Below are positions 5,454-5,848 of a DNA stretch of 5,848 nucleotides, one piece after another (position 1 is the stretch's first letter; every line of letters begins with the position of its first letter). The stretch spans positions 1-5,848 of the forward strand of contig PUMK01000276.1 in the NCBI GenBank assembly GCA_003551325.1. The letters are read 5' to 3'. The notes below the pieces were generated by a model. The model searched no databases and was not told the DNA's origin. It saw nothing but the letters and a program-made list of their open reading frames with translations. The position numbers were made by a program, and so were the translations under genes. The stretch is from Candidatus Acetothermia bacterium (GTDB lineage Bacteria > Bipolaricaulota > Bipolaricaulia > Bipolaricaulales > Bipolaricaulaceae).

Positions 5454-5848
5454 CTACCTCACCGATGCTGTGGATGACGCGGCATCAGGATCCTCTGGGA
5501 TGCCCGCAGCGACGAGTGTGCTGCCCCGTGTGACCACATGGTACGCCATGTCCACGAGGTGCCAGTCTTCCGGATCGCCCCCGTGGCGGTACCGACGGAC
5601 GCTCAGAGCCCGCTCGTCTCCTTCGGTTAATACCTGAAGCAAGGCGGTCGGACCCGTTCCGGATAGGCGGAGGATGTCGGTCGCCACAGCATCGGACTCC
5701 GATTCGATCCAGATGAGTTCGCCCGCTGTCTGGAAGACTGTCTGGTAGTGGGTACCGCGCACAGTGAATGTCAGTGCAGGGTCATCGTCCTCTGGGCGCA
5801 CGATGAAGAACAGCTCGGCTGCGTTCTCACCTTCGATCGCCGGCTGTC
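5454..5848 (-). CDS. Hypothetical protein, C-terminal part (5' end beyond window)
   Basis: I do not recognise the family. The minus-strand frame stays open from the right edge (first full codon at 5846) to the TAG at 5456-5454 and gives at least 130 residues. The GTG at 5801-5799 is a possible start codon, but the codons before it read PAIEGENAAELFFI and join smoothly to the rest, so the gene very probably begins outside the window. The visible part alternates hydrophobic and polar residues in strand-like runs (AELFFIV, ALTFTV, GELIWIE, DERALSVRRY, WHLVDMAYHVV, STLVAAGI), suggesting a beta-rich fold. It ends in a low-complexity PDAASSTASVR tail. No signal peptide, membrane segment or catalytic motif can be judged from this fragment. 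It converges on the secreted-protein gene, with 78 bases between their stops. Confidence 0.72.
   Translation of the reverse strand, partial: QPAIEGENAAELFFIVRPEDDDPALTFTVRGTHYQTVFQTAGELIWIESESDAVATDILRLSGTGPTALLQVLTEGDERALSVRRYRHGGDPEDWHLVDMAYHVVTRGSTLVAAGIPEDPDAASSTASVR

Overview
The window is GC-rich bacterial-style or archaeal-style DNA with tightly packed genes. I cannot name the organism. The central genes have their best-known relatives in methanogenic archaea and in anaerobic bacteria, and the C-terminal ferredoxin domain also suggests anaerobic metabolism. The secreted protein with a plain Sec-type signal peptide and the Shine-Dalgarno-like starts fit either domain.

Bases 1-4317 hold four same-strand genes that overlap or sit nearly end to end and read as one operon. 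They are: (1) a 5'-truncated COG1900/DUF39 homocysteine-biosynthesis protein carrying a C-terminal 2x[4Fe-4S] ferredoxin domain; (2) a UPF0280 (COG2122) ApbE-like protein; (3) aspartate-semialdehyde dehydrogenase; (4) aspartate kinase with two ACT domains. Together they spell a short route: aspartate to aspartyl-phosphate (kinase), to aspartate semialdehyde (dehydrogenase), then direct sulfide incorporation and reduction to homocysteine (DUF39 protein plus ferredoxin, assisted by UPF0280). The last step is known from genetics and biochemistry in methanogens, where it bypasses homoserine and its acylated forms. Having the complete aspartate-to-homocysteine set in one operon, with the ferredoxin fused to the DUF39 protein, is the most interesting feature here.

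Bases 4318-4661 contain no convincing intact gene. A short stretch (4341-4451) faintly resembles part of SecD and may be a decayed fragment. The 3' end has a good ribosome-binding site and small repeats in front of the next gene.

Bases 4662-5375 encode a small, acidic, tryptophan-containing secreted or periplasmic protein of unknown family. It converges on a minus-strand gene (5454-5848), also unrecognised, whose 5' part lies beyond the window. The 78 bases between them contain GC-rich inverted repeats but no clear terminator.
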